Part shown: one piece after another, positions 41,639 to 50,664 of the stretch
How positions within the stretch are numbered: the first letter of the stretch is position 1
How the letters are laid out: each line of letters starts with the position of its first letter
From: Bradyrhizobium hipponense
GTDB lineage: Bacteria; Pseudomonadota; Alphaproteobacteria; Rhizobiales; Xanthobacteraceae
Length of the DNA: 64,000 nt
NCBI RefSeq assembly: GCF_008123965.1
Contig: NZ_VSTH01000076.1
Location: forward strand, 1 to 64,000
Direction of reading: 5' to 3'
Notes under the pieces: generated by a model
Seen by the model: the letters and a program-made list of their open reading frames with translations, nothing else
Told to the model about the DNA's origin: nothing
Databases searched by the model: none
Translations under genes and position numbers: made by a program

Positions 41639-43990
41639 TCACTCCGCCGCAAGCGGCTTTGTCGCCTCCGCCTTGAGCTCGGCCCGGGTCTTGGGCTTAG
41701 CCTTAATTCTCAGCTCTTCGAGATCCTGCCGGTCGCGCTCGCTGTTGCGGAAAATTTGCTCTTTTCCAGGCAGATATTGCGGCGGGCAGAACACCCCGTC
41801 CGCCCCGTACCAGGCCGCCGCCTTCATGGTGAAGAAGGGGTCAACCAGATGCGGCCGCCCCAGCGCAACGAGATCCGCCCGGCCGGCGGCCAAAATCGTG
41901 TTGGCCTGGTCCGCGGTCGTGATGTTGCCGACGCACATGGTGGCGACGCGCGCCTCGTTCCGGACCTGGTCGGAAAACGGCGTCTGGAACATACGCCCAT
42001 AGATTGGTTGCGCATCGCGCACGGTCTGCCCGGTCGAGACGTCGACGAGATCGACACCGGCTTCAGCAAAGGCGCGCGCGATGGCGACGGCGTCGTCACC
42101 GTCGATGCCGCCATCAGCCCAGTCGGTTGCGGAAATACGTACCGACATCGGCTTGTGCGACGGCCACACCGCCCGCAGCGCTTCGAAGACTTCGAGCGGG
42201 AAGCGCAACCGGTTCGCCAGCGAGCCACCGTATTCGTCCGTCCGGGCATTCGTCAGCGGCGAGACGAAGCTTGCGAGCAGATAGCCGTGAGCGCAGTGCA
42301 ATTCGAGCATATCGAAGCCGCAGCGCTCGCCGCGCTCGGCCGCCGCAACGAATGCATCTTTCACCGCGTCCATACCCGCGCGATCGAGCTCGCGCGGCAC
42401 CTGGCTGTCGGGAAAATAGGGCAGCGGCGATGCCGAGAACACGTCCCAGCCGCCCTCGTCCAGCGGCCGGTCCATGCCGTCCCACATCAGCTTGGTCGCG
42501 CCCTTGCGGCCGGCGTGCCCGAGTTGCAGGCATATCTTTGTGGCCGAGTTGGCGTGGACGAAATCCACGATGCGCCGCCAAGACGCCTCCTGCTCGTCGT
42601 TCCAAAGGCCTGCGCAGCCCGGTGTGATCCGGGCGTCGCGGCTGATGCAGGTCATCTCGGTGAAGATCAGGCCGGCGCCACCGATGGCGCGCGAGCCATA
42701 ATGCACCAGATGAAAGTCGGTCGGCACGCCTTCATTGGCCGAATACATGCACATCGGCGATACCACCGCGCGGTTGGCGATCTCCATCTCGCGCAACCGG
42801 AATGGCTGAAACAGCGGTACCATTGGCTTGTTGGTATCGACATCAAAGCCGTTGTCGTGAACCTGCTTGGCAAACGACTTCTCAACTTCGGCAACGAAAT
42901 CCGGAGCGCGTAGCTTCAGATTGTCGTAGGTGATCGCCTTCGACCGCGTCATCACGCCGAACGCGAACTGCACGGGATCGAAATTCCAGAAGCGATCGAC
43001 ATGCTCGAACCAGACCAGCGAGACGTCGGCAGCGTGCTGTGTCTTCTCGACCTCCTCGCGGCGGCCGTGCTCATAGATCTCCAGCGCAGCCTTGATACTG
43101 GGCGCGTTCTGCATCGCCTCGGCCAGCGCAATGGCGTCTTCCATCGCAAGCTTGGTGCCGGAGCCGATCGAGAAATGCGCGCTCGCCTTGGCGTCGCCAA
43201 GCAGCACCATGTTGCCCTTGACCCAGCGCTTGCTGCGGATCATCGGGAAATTGCGCCACATCGAGCGGTTGGTGAGCAGTTGGTGCCCGTCCAGGAACCA
43301 GCCGAAGATCTCGGACATCCGCGCCGCGGATTGGGTCTCGTTCAGCCCGGTCAATCCTGCCCGCTCGAACGTCTTCGGATCGGTCTCGAAGATCCAGGTC
43401 GAGTGCCCGGCTTCGTATTGATAGGCGTGGGCGATGAAAGGCCCCCACTCCGTCTCCTGGAAGATAAAGGTGAACGCATCGAGCGGCTTGGTCGAGCCCA
43501 TCCAGGCGAACATGTTGGTGCGGACGTCGACTTCCGGCTGGAAGTGGTCGACATATTTTTCGCGGAAGCGGCTATTGATGCCGTCGGCAAGCAGGATCAG
43601 ATCGGCGTCGGCGAAGCGGGCATCGTCTTCGATATCCACTTCGAAAAGCAATTTGACGCCGAGCTCGCGCGCCCGCTCCTGAAGGATCAGGAGCAGTTTC
43701 TGCCTTGAGCAGCCGCAGAAACCGTTGCCGCCGACCCGATGCACCGTGCCGCGAAAATGCACGGCGATGTCGTCCCAATAGGCGAATTCCTGGGTGATGC
43801 GCCGATAGCTCGGAAGATCATGTTTTTCGAAGTTGTCCAGCGTGGCGTCCGAAAACACCACCCCGAAACCGAAGGTGTCGTCGGCGCGGTTGCGCTCATA
43901 CACCGTGATTTCGGCGCCCGGGCGCTGCTTCTTGAGCAGGATCGCTGCGTACAGACCCGCAGGTCCGCCACCGATGATCGCGACTTTCAT
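41639..43990 (-). CDS. 2-Aminobenzoyl-CoA (or salicylyl-CoA) monooxygenase/reductase
   Basis: A 783-aa fusion. The N-terminal 380 residues are a class A FAD monooxygenase (KVAIIGGGPAGLYAAILLKK; VLLGDAKASAHFSIGSGTKL). The C-terminal part from about 400 is an Old Yellow Enzyme-type FMN reductase (NRAVVSPMCMYSANEGVPTD; FDMLELHCAHGYLLASFVSP; DEYGGSLANRLRFPLEVFEA). This architecture is that of 2-aminobenzoyl-CoA monooxygenase/reductase of the Azoarcus evansii abm pathway and of salicylyl-CoA 5-hydroxylase. It hydroxylates the CoA-activated ring and, in the abm case, reduces it. Site D lies 35 bp upstream. Ligase and RidA favour the aminobenzoate role. Confidence 0.88.
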   Translation of the reverse strand: MKVAIIGGGPAGLYAAILLKKQRPGAEITVYERNRADDTFGFGVVFSDATLDNFEKHDLPSYRRITQEFAYWDDIAVHFRGTVHRVGGNGFCGCSRQKLLLILQERARELGVKLLFEVDIEDDARFADADLILLADGINSRFREKYVDHFQPEVDVRTNMFAWMGSTKPLDAFTFIFQETEWGPFIAHAYQYEAGHSTWIFETDPKTFERAGLTGLNETQSAARMSEIFGWFLDGHQLLTNRSMWRNFPMIRSKRWVKGNMVLLGDAKASAHFSIGSGTKLAMEDAIALAEAMQNAPSIKAALEIYEHGRREEVEKTQHAADVSLVWFEHVDRFWNFDPVQFAFGVMTRSKAITYDNLKLRAPDFVAEVEKSFAKQVHDNGFDVDTNKPMVPLFQPFRLREMEIANRAVVSPMCMYSANEGVPTDFHLVHYGSRAIGGAGLIFTEMTCISRDARITPGCAGLWNDEQEASWRRIVDFVHANSATKICLQLGHAGRKGATKLMWDGMDRPLDEGGWDVFSASPLPYFPDSQVPRELDRAGMDAVKDAFVAAAERGERCGFDMLELHCAHGYLLASFVSPLTNARTDEYGGSLANRLRFPLEVFEALRAVWPSHKPMSVRISATDWADGGIDGDDAVAIARAFAEAGVDLVDVSTGQTVRDAQPIYGRMFQTPFSDQVRNEARVATMCVGNITTADQANTILAAGRADLVALGRPHLVDPFFTMKAAAWYGADGVFCPPQYLPGKEQIFRNSERDRQDLEELRIKAKPKTRAELKAEATKPLAAE

Positions 43991-44024
43991 GGGAGCCTCG
44001 CCAATTCAACCGGCCACGAAACTA

Positions 44025-44038
44025 TTTTAAGCCTAAAA
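44025..44038. promoter_or_regulatory. Putative MarR operator D
   Basis: TTTTAAGCCTAAAA, nearly palindromic, followed by TAATTT. It lies 35 bp upstream of the fused monooxygenase/reductase gene. Confidence 0.72.
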
Positions 44039-44086
44039 TAATTTCGCGCAAGCCCCCATTCGATGGGGTAGATCGCAGCGCCCGAT

Positions 44087-44923
44087 TTAGTCGCCCCTGA
44101 AGACCGGCTTGACCTTGTTGGCGAAGGCCTCGAAGGCGCGACCAAAATCGGCCGTCGTCATGCACAGCGCTTGAGCAATGGCCTCCGCTTCGATCGCCTC
44201 TTCCACCGACATCGCCCATTCCATCGCCAGCATGCGCTTGGTCATGGTGTTGCCGAAGGTTGGACCTTCAGCGATCTGCTTGGCCAGCAGTTGCGCCTGG
44301 GGCAGCACCTGCTCCGGCGTGACGATGCGGCTGAAGAAACCCCAGCGCTCGCCCTCCTCAGCGGTCATGAACCGGCCGGTGTAAAGCAGCTCGGAAGCGC
44401 GGGACTGTCCGATGATCCGCGGCAGGATCGCGCACGCCCCCATATCGCAACCGGCAAGACCCACCTTGTTGAACAGGAATGCAACCTTGGCCCCGCTCGC
44501 CGCAAGGCGCATGTCAGAGGCCATGGCGACGATTGCACCGGCCCCGGCACAAATGCCCTCGACTGCCGCCACGATCGGCTGCGGGCACGCCCGCATTGCC
44601 TTGACGAGGTCACCCGTCATTCGCGTGAAGGCGGTGAGCCCCTTGGTGTCCATTTTCACGAGCGGGCCGATGATCTCGAACACGTCGCCGCCGGACGAGA
44701 AATTGCCGCCGGCGCCGGTGACGACGATGACCTTGACCGCATCGTCAAACCCACAGGCTCGGAAAAAATCGGTCAGCTCTCGATAGCTCTCGAACGTCAA
44801 CGGATTCTTCCGCTCGGGACGGTTGAGCGTCACGGTGGCAACCCCATCCACGACGGCCAACAGGAAGTGCTCTGGCGAATAGTCCGCGAGCGGCACGGTC
44901 ACGGGATTGGCTGGTCTGCTCAT
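44087..44923 (-). CDS. Enoyl-CoA hydratase/isomerase family protein
   Basis: A 278-aa crotonase-fold protein, complete. It shows ATVTLNRPERKNPLTFESYR-like residues (VATVTLNRPERKNPLTFES), the first oxyanion loop GAGGNFSSGGDVFEIIG and the second AAVEGICAGAGAIVAMASDM. In the aminobenzoyl-CoA pathway a hydratase is needed after ring reduction for beta-oxidation-like opening. It lies 43 bp downstream of an SDR gene on the same strand, so the two are probably co-transcribed from the promoter with site E. Confidence 0.88.
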   Translation of the reverse strand: MSRPANPVTVPLADYSPEHFLLAVVDGVATVTLNRPERKNPLTFESYRELTDFFRACGFDDAVKVIVVTGAGGNFSSGGDVFEIIGPLVKMDTKGLTAFTRMTGDLVKAMRACPQPIVAAVEGICAGAGAIVAMASDMRLAASGAKVAFLFNKVGLAGCDMGACAILPRIIGQSRASELLYTGRFMTAEEGERWGFFSRIVTPEQVLPQAQLLAKQIAEGPTFGNTMTKRMLAMEWAMSVEEAIEAEAIAQALCMTTADFGRAFEAFANKVKPVFRGD

Positions 44924-44966
44924 GCGATCTCCTTAGCTTCCATGTTCCGCGCGCGTGCTGCGCGCG

Positions 44967-45728
44967 CTAGATCTCGCCGCCCGCGACGGCAACCGCCTGT
45001 CCTGTGATCGCGCTAGCACCCTCGCCGCACAGCCAAAGCACGGCGTCTGCCACCTCCTGAGGCGCGATCAGACGCCCCTGCGGATTGTGCTTGGCGAGCT
45101 CGGCAACCGCCTGCTCGCGGCTACGACCGGTCTTCTTCATGATATTCTCGATACTGCCGGCAACCAGATCGGTGTCCGTGAAGCCCGGACACACCGCATT
45201 CACGGTCACGTTGCTGCCGGCCATCTCGAGGGCAAGGGATCGTACCAGACCGATGACGGCGTGCTTGGCAGCAGCGTACGCGCTCACATAGGCATAGCCC
45301 TTCAGCCCAGCCGTCGATGCGATAGCGACGATGCGTCCGTAGGGACGATCCTTCATTCCAGGTAGCACCGCGCGGACGGCGTGGACCACGCCCATGAAAT
45401 TGACGTCCATCATGCGCGCGAAAAGCGCACTGTCTGACTTCGAGAATGGCGCGGATTCAGCGCTGCCGGCGTTGGCGATCAGGATATCGATGGGTTGTCG
45501 TGCGTGTGCTTCGGCGATGGCCGCCTTCAACGCAGCTTCGTTCGAGACGTCGGCAACAGCCGCGAAATGCGCCGCCCTTACGCTGATCGCCTCTTCGAGT
45601 GTTGCTGCATTCCGGCCAAGCACCGTGACCGTGGCACCGGCACCGACAAGAGCCGCCGCAATCGCGCGACCTATGCCGCGGCCGCCACCGGTCACCAGCG
45701 CGTGGGTCGAATGCGGCAATCCGGACAT
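44967..45728 (-). CDS. SDR, 3-hydroxyacyl-CoA dehydrogenase-like
   Basis: A 253-aa classical SDR: ALVTGGGRGIGRAIAAALVG, LIANAGSAESAPF, the serine in VAIASTAGLKGYAYVSAYAA with the YAAAK pair, VNAVCPGFTDTDL. Relatives act on hydroxyacyl-CoA or cyclic alcohols. The ATG at 45728 follows GGGAGTC at good distance; an earlier ATG at 45746 is less likely. Site E is 41 bp upstream, so it heads a MarR-controlled SDR-hydratase operon. Confidence 0.87.
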   Translation of the reverse strand: MSGLPHSTHALVTGGGRGIGRAIAAALVGAGATVTVLGRNAATLEEAISVRAAHFAAVADVSNEAALKAAIAEAHARQPIDILIANAGSAESAPFSKSDSALFARMMDVNFMGVVHAVRAVLPGMKDRPYGRIVAIASTAGLKGYAYVSAYAAAKHAVIGLVRSLALEMAGSNVTVNAVCPGFTDTDLVAGSIENIMKKTGRSREQAVAELAKHNPQGRLIAPQEVADAVLWLCGEGASAITGQAVAVAGGEI

Positions 45729-45768
45729 GCGCTGACTCCCTGACACCTATTGGTCGCCTCCCGATATA

Positions 45769-45782
45769 TTTTAACCTTCAAG
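45769..45782. promoter_or_regulatory. Putative MarR operator E
   Basis: TTTTAACCTTCAAG, the most diverged of the six sites. It lies 41 bp upstream of the SDR gene. Site F is about 65 bp away, facing the divergent hydrolase operon. Confidence 0.55.
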
Positions 45783-45846
45783 TTTTTGCAATGAAGCCCA
45801 ACTTGACGTCGCAAATGGCGCGCGGTGAGGCTCGGCCCAAAAATTG

Positions 45847-45860
45847 CTTTAAGCATAAAA
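45847..45860. promoter_or_regulatory. Putative MarR operator F
   Basis: CTTTAAGCATAAAA, followed by TTATCT. It lies 62 bp upstream of the alpha/beta-hydrolase gene that heads a five-gene plus-strand operon. Confidence 0.65.
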
Positions 45861-45921
45861 TTATCTCTTCCCATCCCCTGCAGGCCTGTTAGCATCCTCA
45901 GACCAAGCAAAAGGATATCAC

Positions 45922-46752
45922 GTGTCGCAACCTGCGCCGATGATAACAAAGGACGGTCGCTTCGCCTACGAAAGCGCAGGCGATCCGGGCGCGATACCTT
46001 TGATCTTCCTGCATGGAATCGGCGGCGCGGCGCGGGCCTGGCGGCATCAGCTTGCCACGTTCGACGACCGTTTTCATGCGATCGCGTGGGACATGCCTGG
46101 CTATGGCGGATCGGTGCCGCTTGCGAGCGTCAGTATCGCTGCCCTGGCGGATGCATTCCAGCAATTCATCGAGCAGCTTGGCGTCACCAAGCCTGTTCTG
46201 GTCGGTCATTCGATCGGCGGCATGATCGTCCAGAAGTGGCTCGTCCAGTTTCCCCAGCTGGCACGTGCAGTCGTCCTGGCGCAGACGAGCCCAGCCTTCG
46301 GCAAGACCGATGGCGACTGGCAGAAATCGTTCATCGCTGCGCGGCTCGGTCCGCTCGACCGGGGGGAAACCATGAAGTCGCTCGCGCCCTCACTGGTGAA
46401 AGAGCTGGTCGGTGACGATCCCGATCCGGAAGGATTGGAACTCGCACGCGAGTGCATGGCGAGCGTGCCGGAAGCAAGCTATCGCACCATGATGCTGGCC
46501 TTGATCGGATTCGACCAGCGCGGCTCTCTCAAGGATATTTCCGTACCGACGCTGCTGCTGTCCGGTTCCAAGGATAACAACGCCCCCGCTCCGATGATGG
46601 CGAAGACGGCGACGTACATTCCTTCAGCCGACTATGTCGAGCTGGCCGGCGTTGGCCATCTCGCCAATCTTGAGCGCCCTGAGGCTTTCGACGCGGCTCT
46701 CAGTCGGTTCTTGGAAGCTGTCGTGGCCAAAACACAGGTGACCGCACAATGA
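45922..46752 (+). CDS. Alpha/beta-fold hydrolase
   Basis: A 276-aa hydrolase. It shows the oxyanion region LIFLHGIGGAARAWR, the nucleophile elbow LVGHSIGGMIVQKW (Ser), a late Asp in LLLSGSKDNNAP and a His in VELAGVGHLANLERPEAF. The GTG start follows AAAGGA. It may be a CoA-thioesterase-like or ring-opening hydrolase of the pathway (C-C bond or lactone). It overlaps the acyl-CoA dehydrogenase by four bases (ATGA), so the operon is translationally coupled. Confidence 0.86.
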   Translation: MSQPAPMITKDGRFAYESAGDPGAIPLIFLHGIGGAARAWRHQLATFDDRFHAIAWDMPGYGGSVPLASVSIAALADAFQQFIEQLGVTKPVLVGHSIGGMIVQKWLVQFPQLARAVVLAQTSPAFGKTDGDWQKSFIAARLGPLDRGETMKSLAPSLVKELVGDDPDPEGLELARECMASVPEASYRTMMLALIGFDQRGSLKDISVPTLLLSGSKDNNAPAPMMAKTATYIPSADYVELAGVGHLANLERPEAFDAALSRFLEAVVAKTQVTAQ

Positions 46753-48038
46753 CCCTGCAAGTCAGCAAGACCATTGGCGCCACGGATAAGGTCGCGCTGG
46801 ATGCGCCGATCTTCGATCCCGTCGCGTTCCGCTTGAGCGACGAACAAGCTGGCATCATCGCGCGGGCGCGCGAGATCGGCCAGAGCGTGTTTGCCGCTCG
46901 CGCTGCGGCCTACGACCGCGAAGCTATCTTTCCGTCCGAGAATTATCGCGACCTGCACCGCGTCGGCCTGCTCGGCATTGCTGTCCCGAAGAAGCATGGA
47001 GGTCTTGGCGCGACCTACCAGACCTATGCCCTGGCAGCAGCCGAGATCGGCCGCTATTGCGGCGCAACGGCGCTCACCTGGAATATGCATGTGTGTTCGA
47101 CCCTGTGGTCGGGCCCCCTCGCCGACGATCTCGATATGGATCCAACGACCCGCGCGGAACACGAGCGGCGACGTGCAGTCCACTACAAGCGCATCGTCGA
47201 GGACGGCGCGATCTATTCGCAGCCATTCTCGGAGGGCGGTGCAGCGGCGGCAGGCGGCGTCGCTTTCGGCACGCAAGCAAGGCCGGTCGAGGGCGGCTGG
47301 ATCGTCAATGGCAAGAAGATCTTTGCATCGCTCTCCGGCCACGCGGACTATTACGGCGTGCTCTGCACCGAGATTGAGGAAGGCAAGAAGGCCTCGCGCC
47401 GCAACACCCTTTACTTGGCGATCGCCGCCAAGTCTGAAGGCGTCTCGGTCGTCGGCGACTGGGATCCGCTCGGCATGCGTGGCACGGTCTCACGGACGCT
47501 CCTGTTCAAGGACGTGTTTGTGCCGCACGAATCAGCGTTGATGCCGCGCGGCGTCTACTTTCAGGCCGCGATGCGCTGGCCGCACATGTTTCTGACGCTG
47601 TCCCCGACCTATATGGGTCTCGCGCAGGCAGCTTACGACTTCACCGTGCGCTATCTGCGCGGCGAGCTGCCCGGCACGCCGCCGGTCAAGCGCAGGATGT
47701 ATCCGACCAAACAAATTGCAGTTGCGCAGATGCAGATCAAGCTCGAGCAGATCAAGGCGATCTGGTTCCAGGCAGTCACCGAGGCGCACGCCAATCCAAG
47801 CAAAGAGCAAGTGCTGCGTGCCTATGCCGCGCAATATTCGGTGATGGAAGGCGCCAACGAACTCGCGGCTCTCGCCATCCGCACCTGCGGCGGCCAGGCC
47901 ATGCTTCGGTCACTGCCGCTGGAGCGGATCTATCGTGACAGCCGCTGCGGTTCGCTGATGCTGCCCTGGACAGCCGAGCTCTGCCTCGACCGTATCGGGC
48001 GCGAGGCGCTGTACGAGGCCGGCGAAACGGACGATTGA
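46749..48038 (+). CDS. Acyl-CoA dehydrogenase family protein
   Basis: A 429-aa flavoprotein of the acyl-CoA dehydrogenase fold. It shows an N-terminal helical domain (LHRVGLLGIAVPKKHGGLGA), a beta domain (SQPFSEGGAAAAGGVAFGTQ; GGWIVNGKKIFASLSGHADY; WDPLGMRGTVSRTLLFKDVF) and a C-terminal helical bundle (MEGANELAALAIRTCGGQAM). It may oxidise a pathway acyl-CoA; the N-x-E-region without the canonical catalytic Glu cannot be judged with certainty. It overlaps both neighbours. The abm pathway of Azoarcus also includes an acyl-CoA dehydrogenase. Confidence 0.87.
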   Translation: MTLQVSKTIGATDKVALDAPIFDPVAFRLSDEQAGIIARAREIGQSVFAARAAAYDREAIFPSENYRDLHRVGLLGIAVPKKHGGLGATYQTYALAAAEIGRYCGATALTWNMHVCSTLWSGPLADDLDMDPTTRAEHERRRAVHYKRIVEDGAIYSQPFSEGGAAAAGGVAFGTQARPVEGGWIVNGKKIFASLSGHADYYGVLCTEIEEGKKASRRNTLYLAIAAKSEGVSVVGDWDPLGMRGTVSRTLLFKDVFVPHESALMPRGVYFQAAMRWPHMFLTLSPTYMGLAQAAYDFTVRYLRGELPGTPPVKRRMYPTKQIAVAQMQIKLEQIKAIWFQAVTEAHANPSKEQVLRAYAAQYSVMEGANELAALAIRTCGGQAMLRSLPLERIYRDSRCGSLMLPWTAELCLDRIGREALYEAGETDD

Positions 48039-49576
48039 CGGTGGACCTCTGTAGTCTGATCGATCGCAACGCGGCGTTCGCGCCAGACAAAACAGCCATT
48101 GCCTTCGAAGGGGAGCGGCTGAGCTATGCCGCGTTGGCCGCGCGCATCGCGCAGACCGCCTCGGCGTTGAAGAACGAATTTGGCGTCAGCCGGGGTGACC
48201 GTATCGCGATCCTGAGCCTGAATCGGCCGGACTATCTGGTTCTGCTCTACGCATGCGCACGGCTCGGCGCGATGCTCGTGCCGCTGAACTGGCGATTGGC
48301 CGTCGCTGAGCAACTCTTCATCCTCTCGGACGCTGGCGCCAAGATTTTGGTACTCGAGCAAGCACTTGCGGAGCTTCTTCCCGAGCTGGAGCGGACCTCG
48401 CTGGGAACAGCCGTCATCGGCTTTGACTTCACCCCGCTTCGCGGCGCAACATTTGAAAGTCTATTGGCTCGCGGTGACGGTAGCGGACGAAACCCGCATA
48501 CCGACCTCTCCTGCCCGCTCCTTATCGTCTACACCTCAGGGACGACTGGACGACCGAAGGGCGCTGTGCTGCGTCAGGATGCGCTGTTCTGGAACGGGAT
48601 CATGAGCCAGCACATGCACAACATGACGTCCGACGACCACGTGCTGACCGTGCTGCCGTTCTTCCATGTCGGCGGCCTCAACATCCAGACCACACCGGCG
48701 CTCCAGCTTGGGGCCACCGTCACGATCCAGGCGCGCTTCACGCCAGAGGCTGCGCTCGCCGCCATCGCGCACGAGCGGCCGACACTGACGGTGATGGTCC
48801 CGGCCATCATCCAGGCCGTGAGCGATCATCCCGACTGGGCTACCACCGATCTCTCGTCACTGAAGGCTGTCGCGACCGGCTCGACCATCGTGCCACCGCA
48901 TCTGATCGATCGCTTCGTCGCACGCGGCATTCCAGTGCTTCAGGTCTACGGTTCGACCGAAACCTGCCCCATTGCAATTTACACGCGGCTTGGCGGCGAT
49001 CATTCTCGCGCGGGATCGACCGGACTTGCCGGCTTGTGCTGCGAGGCTAAGGTGATCGATCAGGGCGGCACCGAAGTGCCGGCGGGCACGCCGGGCGAGA
49101 TCGCGGTGCGCGGCCCCAACGTATTTTTCGAATATTGGGGCAATGCGGACGCCACGCGCGATGCGTTGCAGGACGGCTGGTATCGCACCGGCGATATCGG
49201 CCTGCGCGATGCCGACGGCTATTTCTGGGTCCGCGACCGCAAGAAGAACATGATCATCTCCGGCGGCGAGAACATCTATCCAGCCGAGATCGAACGCGTC
49301 TTGCTGGGACATCCTGATGTCAGCGAATGCGCTGTGATCGGCCGACCGGACCCGCGCTGGGATGAGGTGCCGGTCGCCTATGTGATCAGGCGATCCGGCT
49401 GCCGGCTCGAAGCCGACGAACTAAGAACCCACCTTCAGGCGCAGCTCGCACGCTACAAAGTTCCGCGCGATATCGTCTTCGTGGCCGACCTGCCGCGCAC
49501 AGCGCTAGGCAAGGTCCAGCATTTCCTGCTGAAGCAGCTTGATGCGCAATCACGCGCGCAAGGAGAACCATCTTGA
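48035..49576 (+). CDS. AMP-forming acyl-CoA ligase
   Basis: A 513-aa class I adenylate-forming ligase: LLIVYTSGTTGRPKGAVLRQ, VYGSTETCPIAIYT, GWYRTGDIGLRDADGYFWVR, DRKKNMIISGGENIYPAEIE and the catalytic Lys in RTALGKVQHFLLK. It resembles long or medium-chain and bile-acid-type ligases more than the benzoate type at 36 kb. It could activate a ring-opened dicarboxylic acid. The first possible start is a TTG overlapping the previous stop (TTGA); a GTG at 48041 is a good alternative. Confidence 0.87.
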   Translation: MTVDLCSLIDRNAAFAPDKTAIAFEGERLSYAALAARIAQTASALKNEFGVSRGDRIAILSLNRPDYLVLLYACARLGAMLVPLNWRLAVAEQLFILSDAGAKILVLEQALAELLPELERTSLGTAVIGFDFTPLRGATFESLLARGDGSGRNPHTDLSCPLLIVYTSGTTGRPKGAVLRQDALFWNGIMSQHMHNMTSDDHVLTVLPFFHVGGLNIQTTPALQLGATVTIQARFTPEAALAAIAHERPTLTVMVPAIIQAVSDHPDWATTDLSSLKAVATGSTIVPPHLIDRFVARGIPVLQVYGSTETCPIAIYTRLGGDHSRAGSTGLAGLCCEAKVIDQGGTEVPAGTPGEIAVRGPNVFFEYWGNADATRDALQDGWYRTGDIGLRDADGYFWVRDRKKNMIISGGENIYPAEIERVLLGHPDVSECAVIGRPDPRWDEVPVAYVIRRSGCRLEADELRTHLQAQLARYKVPRDIVFVADLPRTALGKVQHFLLKQLDAQSRAQGEPS

Positions 49577-50661
49577 AGATTGCGGTTCTGGGCGGCGGGA
49601 ACGGCTCTTTCGCAGCCGCAGGCGAATTTGCGCTATCGGGACATGAGGTCCGGCTCTGGCGCCGCGATGCAGATCAAGTCGCGGCACATCGCGCCGCTGG
49701 CTCTCGCATCCTGGTGAAGGACCACAACGGCCGCCACGACCTCAAGCTCGCACTCGTCACGACCGACATGGCCGAAGCCGTCGGCGGCGCCGAACTGATC
49801 CTGTGTCCTGCCCCTGCTTTCGCGCAGCCCGACATTGCCCGCCTGCTTGCTCCGCACCTACGGGACGGCCAGGTCGTGTTTTTACCACCGGCGACATTCG
49901 GCTCGATGATCTTCGCGCAAGCGGCGCGGGATTCCGGCAACCGCGCCAAGGCGAGTTTTGCGGAAACGGGTACGTTGCCTTGGCTGACCCGCAAGCACGG
50001 GCCATTCGAGGTCGCCATCACTATCCGCGCCAAACGGCTGCCGGTCGGCGTGTTTCCGCTCGATCAGGCATCCCACGCGATCGAGGTGATCGGACGTGCG
50101 TTCCCAGGCGTGATCGAACCGTGCGGCGACGCACTTTCCGGCGCGCTGATGAACGCGGGACCCATCATCCATCCGCCGTTGATCGTGATGAATGCAGGCC
50201 CGATCGAGCATTTCGAAAAGTGGGATATTCACAAGGAGGGAACGCAAGCCGCGATCCGCCGGGTCACAGACGCGCTCGATGCCGAGCGCATCGCGGTGCG
50301 TGAGGCGCTCGGATACGGCGCGCCGCATTTCCCGCTCGCTCATCACTATGCCAAGGAAGGCGAGATCTGGATGTATGGCCGCGGCTCGCATGATCGTCTG
50401 ACCGATTCCGGCGACTGGCGTGAACGCATCGTCCTGACCGAGCATCGCTACATGCGGGAGGACCTGCGGCTTGGGCTATCGCTGCTGGTCTCCGTCGCCG
50501 CGATGGCCGGTGTGGCGACGCCACTGGCGAGAGCATTCCTGGCAATCGGCGGCGGGATCTGCGGTGAGGATTTTGCGCAAGGCGGACGAACACTCGAAGC
50601 GCTGGGCATTGGCAACCTCGGCAAGACCGAACTGCAGACTCTGCTTCGCAAAGGATTTTGA
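49573..50661 (+). CDS. NAD/octopine/nopaline dehydrogenase family protein
   Basis: A 362-aa protein with an N-terminal Rossmann domain (KIAVLGGGNGSFAAAGEFAL) and the C-terminal octopine dehydrogenase-type helical domain (LMNAGPIIHPPLIVMNAGPI, then EHFEKWDIHKEG, with the family Asn/His residues). Opine dehydrogenases join a keto acid to an amino group or run in reverse. In an aminobenzoate operon it could handle an amino-acid-like intermediate. The start is TTG behind AGGAGAA and overlaps the ligase stop (TTGA). Real substrate unknown. Confidence 0.82.
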   Translation: MKIAVLGGGNGSFAAAGEFALSGHEVRLWRRDADQVAAHRAAGSRILVKDHNGRHDLKLALVTTDMAEAVGGAELILCPAPAFAQPDIARLLAPHLRDGQVVFLPPATFGSMIFAQAARDSGNRAKASFAETGTLPWLTRKHGPFEVAITIRAKRLPVGVFPLDQASHAIEVIGRAFPGVIEPCGDALSGALMNAGPIIHPPLIVMNAGPIEHFEKWDIHKEGTQAAIRRVTDALDAERIAVREALGYGAPHFPLAHHYAKEGEIWMYGRGSHDRLTDSGDWRERIVLTEHRYMREDLRLGLSLLVSVAAMAGVATPLARAFLAIGGGICGEDFAQGGRTLEALGIGNLGKTELQTLLRKGF

Positions 50662-50664
50662 CCG

